Shown here: piece after piece, positions 49,000 through 61,619 of the stretch
Layout: every line of letters starts with the position of its first letter
Position numbering within the stretch: position 1 is the first letter of the stretch
NCBI GenBank assembly: GCA_964019135.1
Contig: OZ025252.1
Location: forward strand, 46,350,959 to 46,414,958
Length of the DNA stretch: 64,000 bases
Source of the DNA: Arenicola marina
Taxonomy: Eukaryota > Annelida > Polychaeta > Arenicolidae
Direction of reading: 5' to 3'
Notes under the pieces: model-generated
What the model was told of the DNA's origin: nothing
The model's database searches: none
Seen by the model: only the letters and a program-made list of their open reading frames with translations
Position numbers and translations under genes: made by a program

Positions 49000-50700
49000 T
49001 AAATTGTGTTGAAAATTAGGGATTTAATTTAAATTACAGACCGAAACCTATAACATAAGGTATCATGACGACATATCACTGATGTAGCAGAAAATCGATG
49101 TGTATTGTATCATATCACCTCAGCTCGCAGGCCCTGAGATTAATATTACGCAGGTGGATTATGAGAGATGGCGCTGTGAACAGAATTGAATCATATATCA
49201 GGTTTCACCCTTGGCTGTATAGACCATGAAGGAATCCCCGCCAGAGCCATGAATAGGCATTAAAAAGTGGCGCAGGTGTCACCGGTACCAAGAACTATGC
49301 CTCGGGGAAGGCGCGAAGGTGAAATCCGAAATGGGACTTTCCAGGAATAACATCGCTATACCCATAGTCATTACCGCAGGACTTAATCGCCAATACATCT
49401 ATAATTTAATTATTTCATTCGGTATTCAGTGATATGCGTTCATAATGGCACCGCATCCCCCAGCTCTGGGTACAGAGGCACTCTTTTACAGCTTAGAGGT
49501 CGTGAAATCGCTTTATCCCTGGAGAGAAAGTTATCGCCGCCCAGGACATACGTGTCCCGGGCAAGAAGACAGAAGGAACCGCGACTTAAAATGGCTCAAA
49601 GCTAATGAATTATTCGTAGCATGTACAGTCCGAATGAAAAGGGACAAAGAGCGGCTTGCCGCCGCCACCCATTTTATGCTTCTAGCTTAGAAATGAACCA
49701 TACTGCCCGAATATAGCCATAAAATGGGACATATATCATAAGGTGAACACTTAGCCAGCTGCATATAAAACTCCAATTTCGCTGAGACATAAAATGATTG
49801 ACGCAGCAGGTTCCACATGACCATTTCCACTAAGAAACGTCCACACACTGTCTTCTGTTCTTTTGTCCCATGTTTCTTCGGCTGTTGAATAAGTCACGCA
49901 TGTTCGTCAATAAACTAGACCCACGGGATGAGTTTTGTAGCGTATTAATGGCGTAATGCGCTAATTGAATGTTGTCTTTATCTTAATTTCTCCCGCGAGT
50001 AACACGCTCAACACCCATGCTACCTCCCGGCCTGGATACCGAATGGAAGGAACATGCCAAGGAACATCTTCCTTCTCCAAAACGTTGCATTGCATTGTAT
50101 CGCTACGGCAGATTGGTGGCATCGATATTTACAAAAGGGCAACAAACAGAGGTATAAACGGTAGACAATAAATGTCTGTCACATCAGGTATATAGAAATA
50201 AGCGGGATGATTACAAGCGATGGTTCACAAGCTATTTTTAACATGTGTGATGAATCTGGATTACGCCCTGGTCAATATTTATACGCTTTATTTCTTTATT
50301 CCGCCTTCGCTACTCTTTTTAACTTTCAGTTTCAACTATGGCACTTATAAATACATGGGAGTCTGTCCAAAGTTAGAGGTACGTTTTATAATACGATTGT
50401 GAGGTTACCAACTTGTTCACATTTGGATGGAGAGGGGTGAATGGGTGTTTTGAAGTTAAATCAAACTTGATAAAATAAGATTGGGTTGATACCTGTTCTC
50501 CCCGTCCCTTGATTTGCAAACGTAGCTGCATTTTCATACCAATGGCTTATCTGTATTTACGCCTAAATTAGTTATCTCTCCAATGGATGGAGTGAGTAGG
50601 GGCGGCGGAGGGGTAGGGTGGGAAGGGAAGCGTCAGCGCCAACATTTCCTGGCGCCACCAGCCTGTGTGCTTCATGACGAATATTGCAACATATGAACAT
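49000..50700. other. intronic stretch, nothing recognised
   Basis: AT-leaning DNA within the putative first intron, with no exon or RNA gene I can support. Confidence 0.45.
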
Positions 50701-50759
50701 ATCGAGTGTATGGTTAGGATTAAGGTTTAAACGTGGCCCGTGTCCTCCTCGTTGAAGCC

Positions 50760-50930
50760 CACCACCCATTGTAAGGGCGGATAGCGGGTCTCATCTTAGA
50801 CAAACATAACTCATGGCACGGTGCGGATCGAACCAGAACTTCCGGGGACGATCCATGACCAGTCGGGCAGAAGGCAGAGGCCAAATCGATGCCTGCCTTA
50901 ATATTAAATGTGCCACACATATGTACGGAA
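50760..50930 (-). repeat. possible tRNA-derived SINE
   Basis: On the minus strand TGGTTCGATCCGCACC (about 50818-50833) resembles a B box, with CCCGACTGGTCATGGATC about 35 bases upstream as a poor A box. Weak; recorded because other SINE heads occur in the window. Confidence 0.33.
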
Positions 50931-51130
50931 AGCAGGTAGTGAACAGCTAATATGATAATCATGGTGTATGCCCCAGCACTGGCATACAACACCGTCTCCC
51001 TTTTCCATGCGCTTTCTGTCTGTCTCTTGCATTTCTTCCCTTCCCTATCTATTAGTCTACCTTTGTCTTTCTGTCCCGTTGTCCAGCTCCTCATCTTTAC
51101 GCAGCTCTCCAGTTTTATCTTTATCTACCT

Positions 51131-52340
51131 CTCTCGCTCTGGTTCTCTCGCTCTGGCTCTCTCGCTCTGGTTCTCTCGCTCTGGCTCTCTCGCTCTGGTT
51201 CTCTCGCTCTGGCTCTCTCGCTCTTGTTCTCTCGCTCTGGTTCTCTCGCTCTGGCTCTCTCTCTCTGGTTCTCTCGCTCTGGCTCTCTCGCTCTGGTTCT
51301 CTCGCTCTGGCTCTCTCGCTCTTGTTCTCTCGCTCTGGTTCTCTCGCTCTGGTTCTCTCGCTCTGGCTCTCTCGCTCTTGTTCTCTCGCTCTGGTTCTCT
51401 CGCTCTGGTTCTCTCGCTCTTGTTCTCTCGCTCTTGTTCTCTCGCTCTTGTTCTCTCGCTCTGGTTCTCTCGCTCTGGCTCTCTCGCTCTGGTTCTCTCG
51501 CTCTGGCTCTCTCGCTCTGGTTCTCTCGCTCTGGCTCTCTCGCTCTTGTTCTCTCGCTCTGGTTCTCTCGCTCTGGTTCTCTCGCTCTGGCTCTCTCGCT
51601 CTTGTTCTCTCGCTCTGGTTCTCTCGCTCTTGTTCTCTCGCTCTTGTTCTCTCGCTCTTGTTCTCTCGCTCTGGTTCTCTCGCTCTGGCTCTCTCTCTGG
51701 TTCTCTCGCTCTGGCTCTCTCGCTCTGGTTCTCTCGCTCTGGCTCTCTCGCTCTTGTTCTCTCGCTCTGGTTCTCTCGCTCTGGTTCTCTCGCTCTGGCT
51801 CTCTCGCTCTTGTTCTCTCGCTCTGGTTCTCTCGCTCTGGTTCTCTCGCTCTTGTTCTCTCGCTGTTGTTCTCTCGCTCTTGTTCTCTCGCTCTGGTTCT
51901 CTCGCTCTGGCTCTCTCGCTCTGGTTCTCTCGCTCTGGCTCTCTCGCTCTGGTTCTCTCGCTCTGGCTCTCTCGCTCTTGTTCTTCCGCTCTGGTTCTCT
52001 CGCTCTGGTTCTCTCGCTCTGGCTCTCGCTCTGGTTCTCTCGCTCTGGCTCTCTCGCTCTTGTTCTCTCGCTCTGGTTCTCTCGCTCTGGTTCTCTCGCT
52101 CTGGCTCTCTCGCTCTGGTTCACTCGCTCTGGTTCTCTCGCTCTTGTTCTCTCGCTCTTGTTCTCTCGCTCTTGTTCTCTCGCTCTGGTTCTCTCGCTCT
52201 TGTTCTCTCGCTCTTGTTCTCTCGCTCTGGCTCTCTCGCTCTGGTTCTCTCGCTCTGGTTCTCTCGCTCTGGCTCTCTCGCTCTGGCTCTCTCGCTCTGG
52301 TTCTCTCGCTCTGGTTCTCTCGCTCTGGTTCTCTCGCTCT
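51131..52340 (+). repeat. 14-bp minisatellite, 86 copies, with higher-order units
   Basis: Tandem CTCTCGCTCTGGTT with three main forms: A (GGTT), B (GGCT) and C (TGTT). Reading the forms in order gives three consecutive higher-order units of 16, 15 and 16 monomers: 51229-51452, 51453-51662 and 51663-51884, each ABABABCAABCA(A)CCC. They are preceded by a partial unit (51131-51228) and followed by a scrambled part to 52330. No stop arises in several frames, so long Ser/Leu-rich and Arg/Glu-rich frames cover both strands; these are not taken as genes. In the sense of the host transcript (minus strand) the RNA would be purine-rich (GAGAGAACCAGAGC). Confidence 0.97.
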
Positions 52341-52344
52341 CCCG

Positions 52345-55300
52345 GTCTCTCCCCATTTCTCGCTTTCTGTCCAGCTCTTACTCCATCCCCTGCTTGCCCC
52401 CCAGATTGTTTGTGATGTTAGTTCCATTATCGATTCAGTTAAGCTCGACTAAGTGTTTCACGCGGAAATGGACGCATCAGACGAATCGCAAACGTTACGC
52501 AATAAACCCGCCAAAAAAATAGCCAGTTTCGACACACTCTGCAAAAGTGCGGAAGTCGCGTAACTGAAGTTAGCCATGTTGAAAGATCGGAACCATTCGG
52601 AGTTTATTTATAATCACATTTGGCGACAAGGAGGGCCTTAAGTGGTAAATGCAATCACAGCGGTGGTCAATTTGCTCAGTCGGCAGCCTCTTTAGCCGTC
52701 ACTAATACATCAACGTGCGGTCGCTAAACAAGACCGAGCCGTGGCAATGGAATAAAGAGAAATTGGGGCGTGGGACTTGGGGGCAAAGGCCAGGCGGGGT
52801 GGTGGTGTTAGGGGGGTGGCATAGACCAAGCGAATGGAGGGGAGGCGGGTCGGAGGGTGTAGAAGCCGGTGACATAGATCACGAAAGACTGGCCTTGCGT
52901 CGTCGGCCTGATCTGGCGGGAGGGAGGGCGCTCTAAGCCCAACGTATAGACCCAGAGCGAAATCAAAGAGACCTTTTTGTGTCTGAACCACAGCTGGTCC
53001 GAGACGGCACCGGAAGAGAATAGAGTCACGTGGGGCCGCCATTATTGACCCCTAAACAAAATTATCGGTCCCGGGACATAATGCCCTCCTGGTCCACGCC
53101 ACTAAATATAAATATCCGGATGTCCGTCTGTAACACGGTTACAAGCATAGATGTCCCCTGTGCATATCTATATTGTGGCCTCGGACCCCCATGCACAATG
53201 ACCCACTTTAGGCGATGTGAATACATAGATATTAATTACGTCTGCGAGCTCCGCCCCCAAATCGCCATATTAACCTATGTACCGTCTGATTATTGCAGAC
53301 ATGCCTTCATCCCGTATATGTCTAGATGTGCCACCAGAATAGATTCAATGTCAATGTGGTTGGTCGGGCAAAGGTCGCTGATATGTCACGCATGGTACCT
53401 CGCTTGCAACATCATAATGAATATTTTCCCACACATCTATGTGTTAAATGGAACCTACATTCTTGCTTACCTTCCCCTCTGATCAATACGTACACACCAG
53501 TCGCAACGATAGGTGGGCGAAAATTGTATGAACATATAAATATATCATTATTATATAAATAGATAACAGGAATCAACCGATTATGAAAGGATACTGCTCC
53601 AAACTAAGATCCATGAATGGGACATTGAATGATTGGTGACAATAGTGGCATCCCATGGACACCAGAACAACTGAACGGATTAGTCAGAGAAGAACGCTTG
53701 AACCTGTAAAGTCATGATGGCGTTAAAATTGTACATGGGCAAGTAGGAGAAGCAGAAGGTTCCTTCATTATACTCTTTGAGGATCTTTATCGCGTAGAAT
53801 ATGGTGGCCCCGTCGGGACACAAGAGAGGGAGAGAGAACGACACAACTCCATATATTACCGCCGATTTGACTGTGGGTATTATCATACAATCCCCGTGGA
53901 AGCGGCCATTACACGGAGCTACAAGTTGTATATATGTTAAAACTCTTTGCTTTGATGCGCACGTATGTGTCTGTGACATTAACTCAAGGGATTCATGATA
54001 AGTATTCCGGCGTGTCCTCTCTGGACCCAGTCGGAATGCTGAGGGGGCATTTCATTATAATAACAAGAGCCGTGGGAGATTGCCAAACACCATGAGTATA
54101 ATTTGGCGTACAATTATACGATATAACGCAAGCATATAATATCGATGCCTGGCCACAACATGTTTGCGCCGGATCCCATTGTAAACAATGAGGCATTATT
54201 TAACACAGCAACAGGCATATTGTCTGTAACTAAGCGTTTATCGAATAGAAAGTGAGACATATTAATTAATAAGCAGCTTTCAAATAAAGGTATTATGAAC
54301 CGCTCACACGTAGTTATAACATATACATTTAAAAGTATTAGCAAACATCTGCAGGAAAATATTAAATAACAGCAGTAAATTAAAATTGGTGAGTAGATGC
54401 GCGGCGGGTGGGTCGGGTCTCCTGTGACTGGCTAAGGTTTTCTCATCGCACGGATTGATGCGTTCAACGGGCGTAATCCATAGTTTATTGTCATGTTGCG
54501 TAATATGGACAGAAGCTTTTCAGAATTGTCACCAACGGCAATAAAACGCCACCATGGTCTTTTGAGACTGCGTCCCCCCGGATGCAATAAAAGCACAGAG
54601 GAGTCTTATTTGACGGGAATTTAAGCGATCGAATGCATTCCCATCTGGGAATTGTCCGAGTTGCCGAGGTAATCATTCGTGGGAAGACAATGCAGGACTT
54701 TGTGACTGGGTTTAACGGCGATGCAATAAAGGGGCGCTGAGATAAAACAGATGAAATTCAATGCTTATCTTTAGCGGTGCGAATATCATTCACTCCCATT
54801 GGCCCGGGGCATTCCCTGTGGGTTTAATAATATCAGGATATTGCTCTTGGAGCCTCAAAGACCCTTTTGTAATGCCTGCCACGGAGATGAAACACACGAT
54901 TGACAGAGCTGGCATATATATGAGGTGCTCTTGAACCCCAAGGTTGGCCGAGGACCACGAGATGTCAACCTAGAATATTGTGTTTTTCCATGACATTCAC
55001 TGGATCTGTCACGTTATAAACAATAAATAAAAAAAATCGTTCAACCAGTAACCTGTCGTTGGGAAAATGAATATGGTAATTTCCATTAATAAAGCAGCAG
55101 TCGTGTTTCCTGTAAATACGGAAATAAAATACTATATACGTGTTATTAATACGGCCACCGAATATTATCCGAGACAATTATTATGCACAAATGAACACGA
55201 TTGACGCGGTATGAATGACAAATGTATTTATAAAGTAACAAACAACAAAGGATGGTTCAAACCATTAAACAAGAAACAAATGATGAAACTACATGTGAAA

Positions 55301-57600
55301 ATAATTTAAAAAAAACGTATATACTTTATAAGGAAGGTGGTCATGCAAAATATTAACATTTTAAAATTAGACCATTCCATATATACAACATTTTTTTATT
55401 CGAAGAGGGTTTATTTACAGTCGGAAACACTTTGGCCGCGACTGTGTTATCTTCTCATTCATCGGTGTTAGGATTGCTAACATTTTTGCATGACATTGGA
55501 TGAGTAGGTAAAATTTCCAGTTGTCTATTTATTTTAAACCAATAAGAAGGCAACAATATGACCGTGACCTTTTGGTATCTAAGAACGCGGGTGTAAATAA
55601 ATATTCATCATTTGTACTTGGTGCTAGAGGATACGCTGTTGTTATGTTGTTCATCAAGATATTATGATTTACAATTGGGCTGAAATCATGCATCAGAGTA
55701 GATAAATTCCATTAAGTTTGATTGCATTCACGTAACTACCATTGTTCATTATGATCCTGGCCTTAGGGCTCTGACGATTCTGTGGCCCTGCTTTCCCAAT
55801 AGAAAGAGCTAGAAATGAGCGAGTCCCAGTTTCCGCTCAGCCATGTCTGCGTGGAACACAGTTGCAATAGAATAGCCTGCAACAGGTCATCAGTCTTTCT
55901 CCCTATGATTCGCAAGGACAGCTGCAGCGGATGCGAAAATGACGTATGACCGCACATCACGTATCAATTATCAATCTAATATATATCTACAAAATACTGG
56001 GTGTCTCATGGACCCGTGTTTGCAAATTACCCCCTGAGATCCTATAATTTACAGATTTTTTTCGAGGCATATGTCGGCCGCACTGCTGATACCCGATGTA
56101 TGTATGGTGTCCATGATGTGAAAACCTAGTCGTGGGCTTCGTGATATGCTCGGGTGGACTCCTCGACTGATTAACGCAGGTGTGGTAACAGATACATTTA
56201 TTTGTACACTTACACGATTGAGAGGAAATGAATTAAAAAAGGGAATAAACAATAAAACAAGCCAAACAAACATACTAATTATCCTTGACATAATTAGTGC
56301 AACATTTCCTTGATGTTTGTATAACCAATACCCAGGCTTCCCTTATGAATGCATTTTTAAATTGGGGTTACTTTATCACATACATTAACATCGGCATCTG
56401 GTTTTGTTCATGATTTTGTCTACCTTGAATGTTTTGACAACAGACGGTGTAGTTTTTGCCACTTAATGAATCACTTAAACATTTCGAATCACGCGCAGGG
56501 GCTGTCGGTGCAGCGCCAAGCGACAACAGCACGCGAGTGCATCTAGGCTGCAGACGTCACATTACTTTATACAACATTTACTCGCATTTAATTTTTACGG
56601 AGCAATAATATATGATATTTTTCGCTTGCATCTTTTTTTAATAGAGATATTTGGTACAATTACTCATTTGCAAACGTATACATTAAGTTATTCAGCATTA
56701 CGCATTGCGAACAATTTATCGTTTCTATAGTTTAGGAATATAGCAATAAGCGGCAGTTAAAAGACGGTTAACCAATGGATCTGTAGAAGTCCAATATATA
56801 TCTTAATAAGCTAGAAATTAAAATAGTGTCTAGGTCCAGGAAAATAAGACGCTAAATATGACATGCACACTGAAAAACATCACGATGCCATGACGATGAC
56901 TGGACACTGAAAACAATTCATAACAATTATTTTATAACCATGCGGCTAGTCTGTTTATGGGACATTGATGTCGTCCGGTTTCACAGTTAGAGCTCATTGA
57001 TTGCCAATATATGCCCTTCTCTCAGTCGTCCGTGGTCTCGTCTACTTCCTATATTATTTAGTGGCATTGCTCGTGTCCATTGTGTTTTGTTTCGTTGGCC
57101 GCAGGACTCTATTGTTCATGGTGTCAGGCGGCCCTGACCCTTCCCCCTTATCCAAACTAAAACAGTCCATTATTGAAGTGTACGACATTTATTATTCTTT
57201 TGAATATATCATTCTGTGTACATAAATGTATAAAATGTGAGAGGATGTATTGAATGTGAACATGGATGAATCATGAAACATGAACAAACACCCGTGCCTT
57301 CCTGTTCCTCGGCCTATGCTACGATACATTTGTGCTCATATACTGGAGAAAGGAATACTGAGCTTCATAGATTTCAGGTATATTCTGATATATAGATATG
57401 TCATATACATATATATATCCACCTATAATAAAAGTGCGTTATCCTACGGCTAGCCATATCGCGCATAATGACCAAAAATACTCAAAAGTGGTCAAAGAAC
57501 TCATCCCAACTGGCTACACATTAGCGTAAAAAAAAACGTTGTCATTTAGAGCTCGATGATTAAAATACAAACTTATTGAAGGTCGAGATAGCTTAAAGAA
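52345..57600. other. intronic stretch, no gene recognised
   Basis: About 5 kb, AT-rich from 53.9 to 57.6 kb. No exon on either strand that I can support; open frames are short and without domains. Confidence 0.45.
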
Positions 57601-58052
57601 AATGGCAGCATCATTATAACATTATAGCCCCCCGCCCCCCGCGATCGCCACATATCCTGCCGGAATTGACACCACTTATGGGTCCCCACAAATCGCTATG
57701 GCAAGCGGCAATGTAATGGAATATGTTAAGCGATATTAGTGGTAGGATAGTATATATATAGTAAAAGCCTTGGTCTGATAAATAGAGGATGGTAGTAAAG
57801 AGGGGAGAGAGGGGGACGACTGCAGTGCCACCTATCGGGCGGGGAAGGCGATGGCCCTACGGGTGCACCCGTATTGTTATAATGTGATGGCGGGCATTGT
57901 TTGACCTTGACAATAGGTCTACAGTGCATTCATCGTCGGTGCCATAATATACATTTATGGCTATAAATTTACCACATGTGGCGCCCAGTAAGCAGCGAAA
58001 CACGGGAACCGTGTCGCATAAAACGACCCATAGCAACGCCAGCACAATGCCT

Positions 58053-58067
58053 CCCCCCCCCCCCCCC
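58053..58067 (+). repeat. poly(C) run
   Basis: Fifteen or so C in a row. Confidence 0.9.
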
Positions 58068-60060
58068 ATCCACCCCACTCATTTATATACACCCCCGGCC
58101 CTCTGCCGCTCCAGGCCCATTCCTGAAGTAAGAATGCCTAGTCAATGTGACATTAATGCCGACTGATATCGAACATTGCTTCCCGTATGACCTGACATCA
58201 CGAAACGCTTAGCTCCCCATAGGGCGCCGTAACTAAAATACATACCGCGTCCTCCAGGTTATAACAGTTAAATACGGACGGTTCTTCATGCTTGTGGCTT
58301 CATGTTCATGTAAAACTGAAAAACATTTTTCATGGTTTTTTTGTGCCGTTTAAACGGCGCCCGAACAAGATGGGCCATTGGGAAGATTTCTGCCTCAATA
58401 CCGGGAAAATGGCCAAGTGAAATCCGAGCGTGACAACGACCTAACCTGCCGAGGTTATTATAGATGTCATGGCAGGAATGGCAATGTGCATCGCGTGCTT
58501 GACGTGTCCCCGGATAACAACCAATTATGGAGGGGTCCGGGGAAATGGGGGAGGGGGTGTCAAAAGATACCCCCCCCCCTACCCGCATCCGGCCCTCTGC
58601 TTCCTTGGCCTATACTATGATATATGTTGGCCTGTCCTGACCTACAATAAATCAGTTGGTCAGCTGAGGGTCAAGTATTCTTCGTGAGGCGTTCTGAACC
58701 TCAAGTGCTGCTCACTAGCGTCTAAATATCATAGACCGTAAACATAAATTACGACATAGACATTCCATCACGGCTTTGGGTAATGGTATGCTCCGTGTAT
58801 TACACGCGGGAAATAAGAACAAATCATCCATAGCCTATTCAATTTGGCAGGAGCTGCCAATTTACGCCTCGGTGTTTCTTTCCCCATTCTTGAAGTCTTT
58901 GAATAATTCAACAGACCGTTTTGGCTGCGAATCGATATCCACGCCATAGGTCTAAATGACTTCTTTACGTAGGCCGGCACCCTGCCCAGTGACGCAGGTG
59001 CAATTATTGATGGCGGCACACAGAAGCTTTTTACAAATTCTGAATGGACCCAGGAAACAGGGGCATAATTAAGGGTTATGCTGTCCCCAGCTATTAAGCA
59101 TTCTACAGGGGCCGTTTTGCACCCTCTAACCCGCCCTCGCCATCCAACAAGCCGTTAAGAAAGTACATCCATCAGAAAAACTGATGCGATCGGATACGAT
59201 TGTTATCTTCTCTTTTCGCAAAATCAGCTTACGCTCTTATCTCGTTGATAATTACATTCAGTAATCGTTTGTAAATTCAGGCTGTTTCGGTTGTTTTTGA
59301 AACCGAGTTGGTAATGTATCATAGAAATCGTCTGATGAGTCAAACGCGATGGTGACCTTTAGTAAATTATTAACGGACCAATCACATGCGTTTCTTGCCA
59401 TCTCGCCACCATATGCTATGGGTCTACGTGTGTCGCTTAATTCACTTCCGCTGATTATACTGCCACAATACCAATGAAACCCATTTACTGTGACGTTATA
59501 AGCGACACTAGCTATTATCACACTCACAACGTTATTGGAGCGCAAATAAAGAATGATCACAATCGTAAAAACTCAAGTAATGCTCAAGTAATTAAGTGCA
59601 CGTGGAGAAAGAAACCACCTTTCATCCACGACAATATACAAGACAGATCGCCCACACGTTTTCTTTGTAACTGTGAACCTTCGTACTCTTTTAATGGGAT
59701 AACAGCTGCGTGATTTCACCTCTTCCCCCCTCCCCCGACCTCCCCGATGAAACAAAACTCTGTTCGTCCGCGTCAGTGGCGACCAATGACATATGTGGAG
59801 TCTCATTTTAAAGGTAATCAATTCTGCCGAGTGATGCGTCAGCCAACGCCGAGTCACTGTCTTAGCCTAATAACCCAGCGCCAAGAGGCACATGGAACCA
59901 TACAGGGGACCATACTTGGGCATAAGCCGATTTACCCTGACACCGTGAAATGCTACGTAAGCAGGGAGACACAGGCTTACGTTGCGTCTACCGCTGGCGC
60001 TTGAATAATATATCTCAGAGAAGCATGAATGGGAATAATAAGAGACGACGAGTCGGCGTA

Positions 60061-60228
60061 TCATCTGTCGCGGCGGCAGTCACCACAGTCATCTGTCGCG
60101 TTGGCAGTCTCCACAGTCATCTGTCGCGTCGGCAGTCACCACAGTCATCTGTCGCGTCGGCAGTCACCACAATCATCTGTCGCGTCGGCAGTCACCACAG
60201 TCATCTGTCGCGGCGGCAGTCACCACAG
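60061..60228 (+). repeat. 28-bp minisatellite, exactly 6 copies
   Basis: Units TCATCTGTCGCGTCGGCAGT followed by CACCACAG, six in exact register; the first and last units share the CGGCGG variant. It lies about 400 bases downstream of the proposed first exon of prohormone-4, inside its intron. Confidence 0.95.
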
Positions 60229-60633
60229 TCCTCATTGCAAGCGAAGTGCTCGCGTGGAAGCGGCACGTGCGCGGCCCAATACAATATTGACGATTAAATA
60301 AGATAACCCTTCCCGTGTATGTTACATGCAATGGATCGCCAGGCCAACAACCTGTGTGCGTCAGCACTGCTATTGTATATTTTAACATGGTGTGACATGG
60401 AATACATATTGCCAAATAGTAGATGTGCCTAATAAATAAGACATGATTCGAGAGTATTTCGTTGCATATGCTATGATAAAAACACTCCAACGATCATCAT
60501 GGGATAATACGAGGACTTAATTCATATGGCAGGAGACGGGCAGCGATTGGCTTTCTTGCGTCACCGAGCCTCTGTGGAAACCTAAATGCTTTCGGTGAAT
60601 ATAGAGGGACTTTACACCACTGGGGATACATAC

Positions 60634-60970
60634 CTTCATCGTGTCTTTGACGGGGAGGTCCGGATGCTTCAGTAACAGCCTCGTATCTCTCGTACTTGTG
60701 TCCTTCTTGTTGGTCAATCAATAGAAAGTTATATCGGACGGCTTTTCTCTTGAGAATCCAACCCTTTGTTTGCACGTTTGTGACCAGAATGGTATGTGAA
60801 GTGTTTTCCCGTGACTGATGTAAGTAAGGAGAGGACGGCACCTAGATATCCTAGAGGGTGGAGTTCGTTGCGGAGTGCCCGGTAGTGATGCTGCTGCTGC
60901 CTGTCCGTCTGTCTGTCCGCCTAGGTGACCGTGTCCGTCGCTGGTGCCGTCCCGTCTGCCGTGTGGAGTC
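60634..60970 (-). other. putative first exon (5' UTR plus ATGAAG) of prohormone-4
   Basis: On the minus strand about 330 bases contain no ATG until CACGATGAAG, which abuts a strong donor GTATGT (60633). ATGAAG ends in phase 0, and the only strong acceptor known to need a partner, at 43515, begins ATGGCT in phase 0. Joined, they read Met-Lys-Met-Ala-Gly-Arg-Arg, extending the signal peptide by two residues. Both ATGs have A at -3, and the second (AAGATGG) also has G at +4. An in-frame TGA upstream closes the frame. The link is inferred; another gene starting here cannot be excluded. Confidence 0.55.
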
Positions 60971-60996
60971 GCGCGCACCCAGGGAACTTTCTCAAA

Positions 60997-61005
60997 CTAT
61001 TTAAT
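60997..61005 (-). promoter_or_regulatory. possible TATA-like element for the first exon
   Basis: On the minus strand ATTAAATAG lies about 30 bases before the GC-rich start (about 60970) of the ATG-free exon. Such AT-rich hits are common by chance. Confidence 0.25.
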
Positions 61006-61029
61006 CTCTGCGAGCAGGAACCGGAAGTG

Positions 61030-61610
61030 GCGACATTGTGTGGGTGGGCCCTTTAGGTGGGATATAGGGTCGGGGGAGCGGGACCAGGGGTGGGGAGGGG
61101 GTGTGTGGTTCGGTGTGTGGGTGAGTGTGCGTGTGTGGTCGGAGGGGAGGGAGGCCAGAGCTGTGACGGAGAATAGAGAGGTGGTAGGAGAAGGGGGTAG
61201 CGCTGGCACGGGGAGGTGGTAGGGCGACTTTGTAGGGGCGCGTGAAAGGGTACCTCGTGATTGGCTGATCATCAGACCGGCGAAGGTCTGGTGCGTCGAC
61301 TGGTAGTTGTTGTAAAGGGGTGGAGGGATGGGCGGGTGAGGAGGAGGGGGTGGAGGGATGGAGGGATGCGTGGGTACGGGGAGGTGGGTGGTGTGGTGCG
61401 AAATGGGGTGGGGCTTCGGTGAGGAAAGTGAGGACGCATTTGGTTGGAGAGGTAGAGCTGAGGCAGATGGGAGACCAGTGGGCTGAGAGGAGGGTGTGGG
61501 TTAGGGAGTGGGAGGAGCAATGGGTTGGCGCGGGTAAGGGAGTAGGAGGGGCGATGGGTTGGCGTGGGATTAGGAGTAGGAGGAGCGATGGGCTGGCATA
61601 GGCTGCCTCG
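61030..61610 (+). repeat. G-rich low-complexity region upstream of first exon
   Basis: GGGTGG, GGGATGG and GGAGG steps over almost 600 bases, strongly strand-biased. It lies just upstream of the putative minus-strand transcription start. C-rich frames on the other strand (proline/serine) are not coding. Confidence 0.7.
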
Positions 61611-61619
61611 ACATGGTGC

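Larger units (their letters stand above)
43515..60633 (-). other. putative 17.1-kb first intron of prohormone-4
   Basis: Joins the proposed remote first exon to coding exon 1. Holds the 14-bp higher-order minisatellite, the 28-bp repeat, C/G-rich low-complexity tracts and AT-rich DNA at 49-57 kb. I found no convincing exon of any other gene inside it. Confidence 0.6.

Noticed and set aside
50952-52522. Very long open frames (up to about 490 codons) on both strands
   Set aside because: They follow the 14-bp repeat, which lacks stops in these frames; Ser/Leu and Arg/Glu repeats appear on opposite strands over the same DNA, with no domain.
57001-57225. Small hydrophobic frame, possible membrane protein
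   Set aside because: Begins at a TTG, not ATG, and sits in AT-rich DNA where hydrophobic frames arise by chance.
59258-59560. Minus-strand 100-codon frame
   Set aside because: Composition looks protein-like, but I recognise no domain, and no good exon flanks or partner exons are seen.
60497-60841. 114-codon minus-strand frame over the putative first exon
   Set aside because: It runs through the splice donor and is in a different frame from ATGAAG; the lack of any ATG before ATGAAG fits a 5' UTR better.
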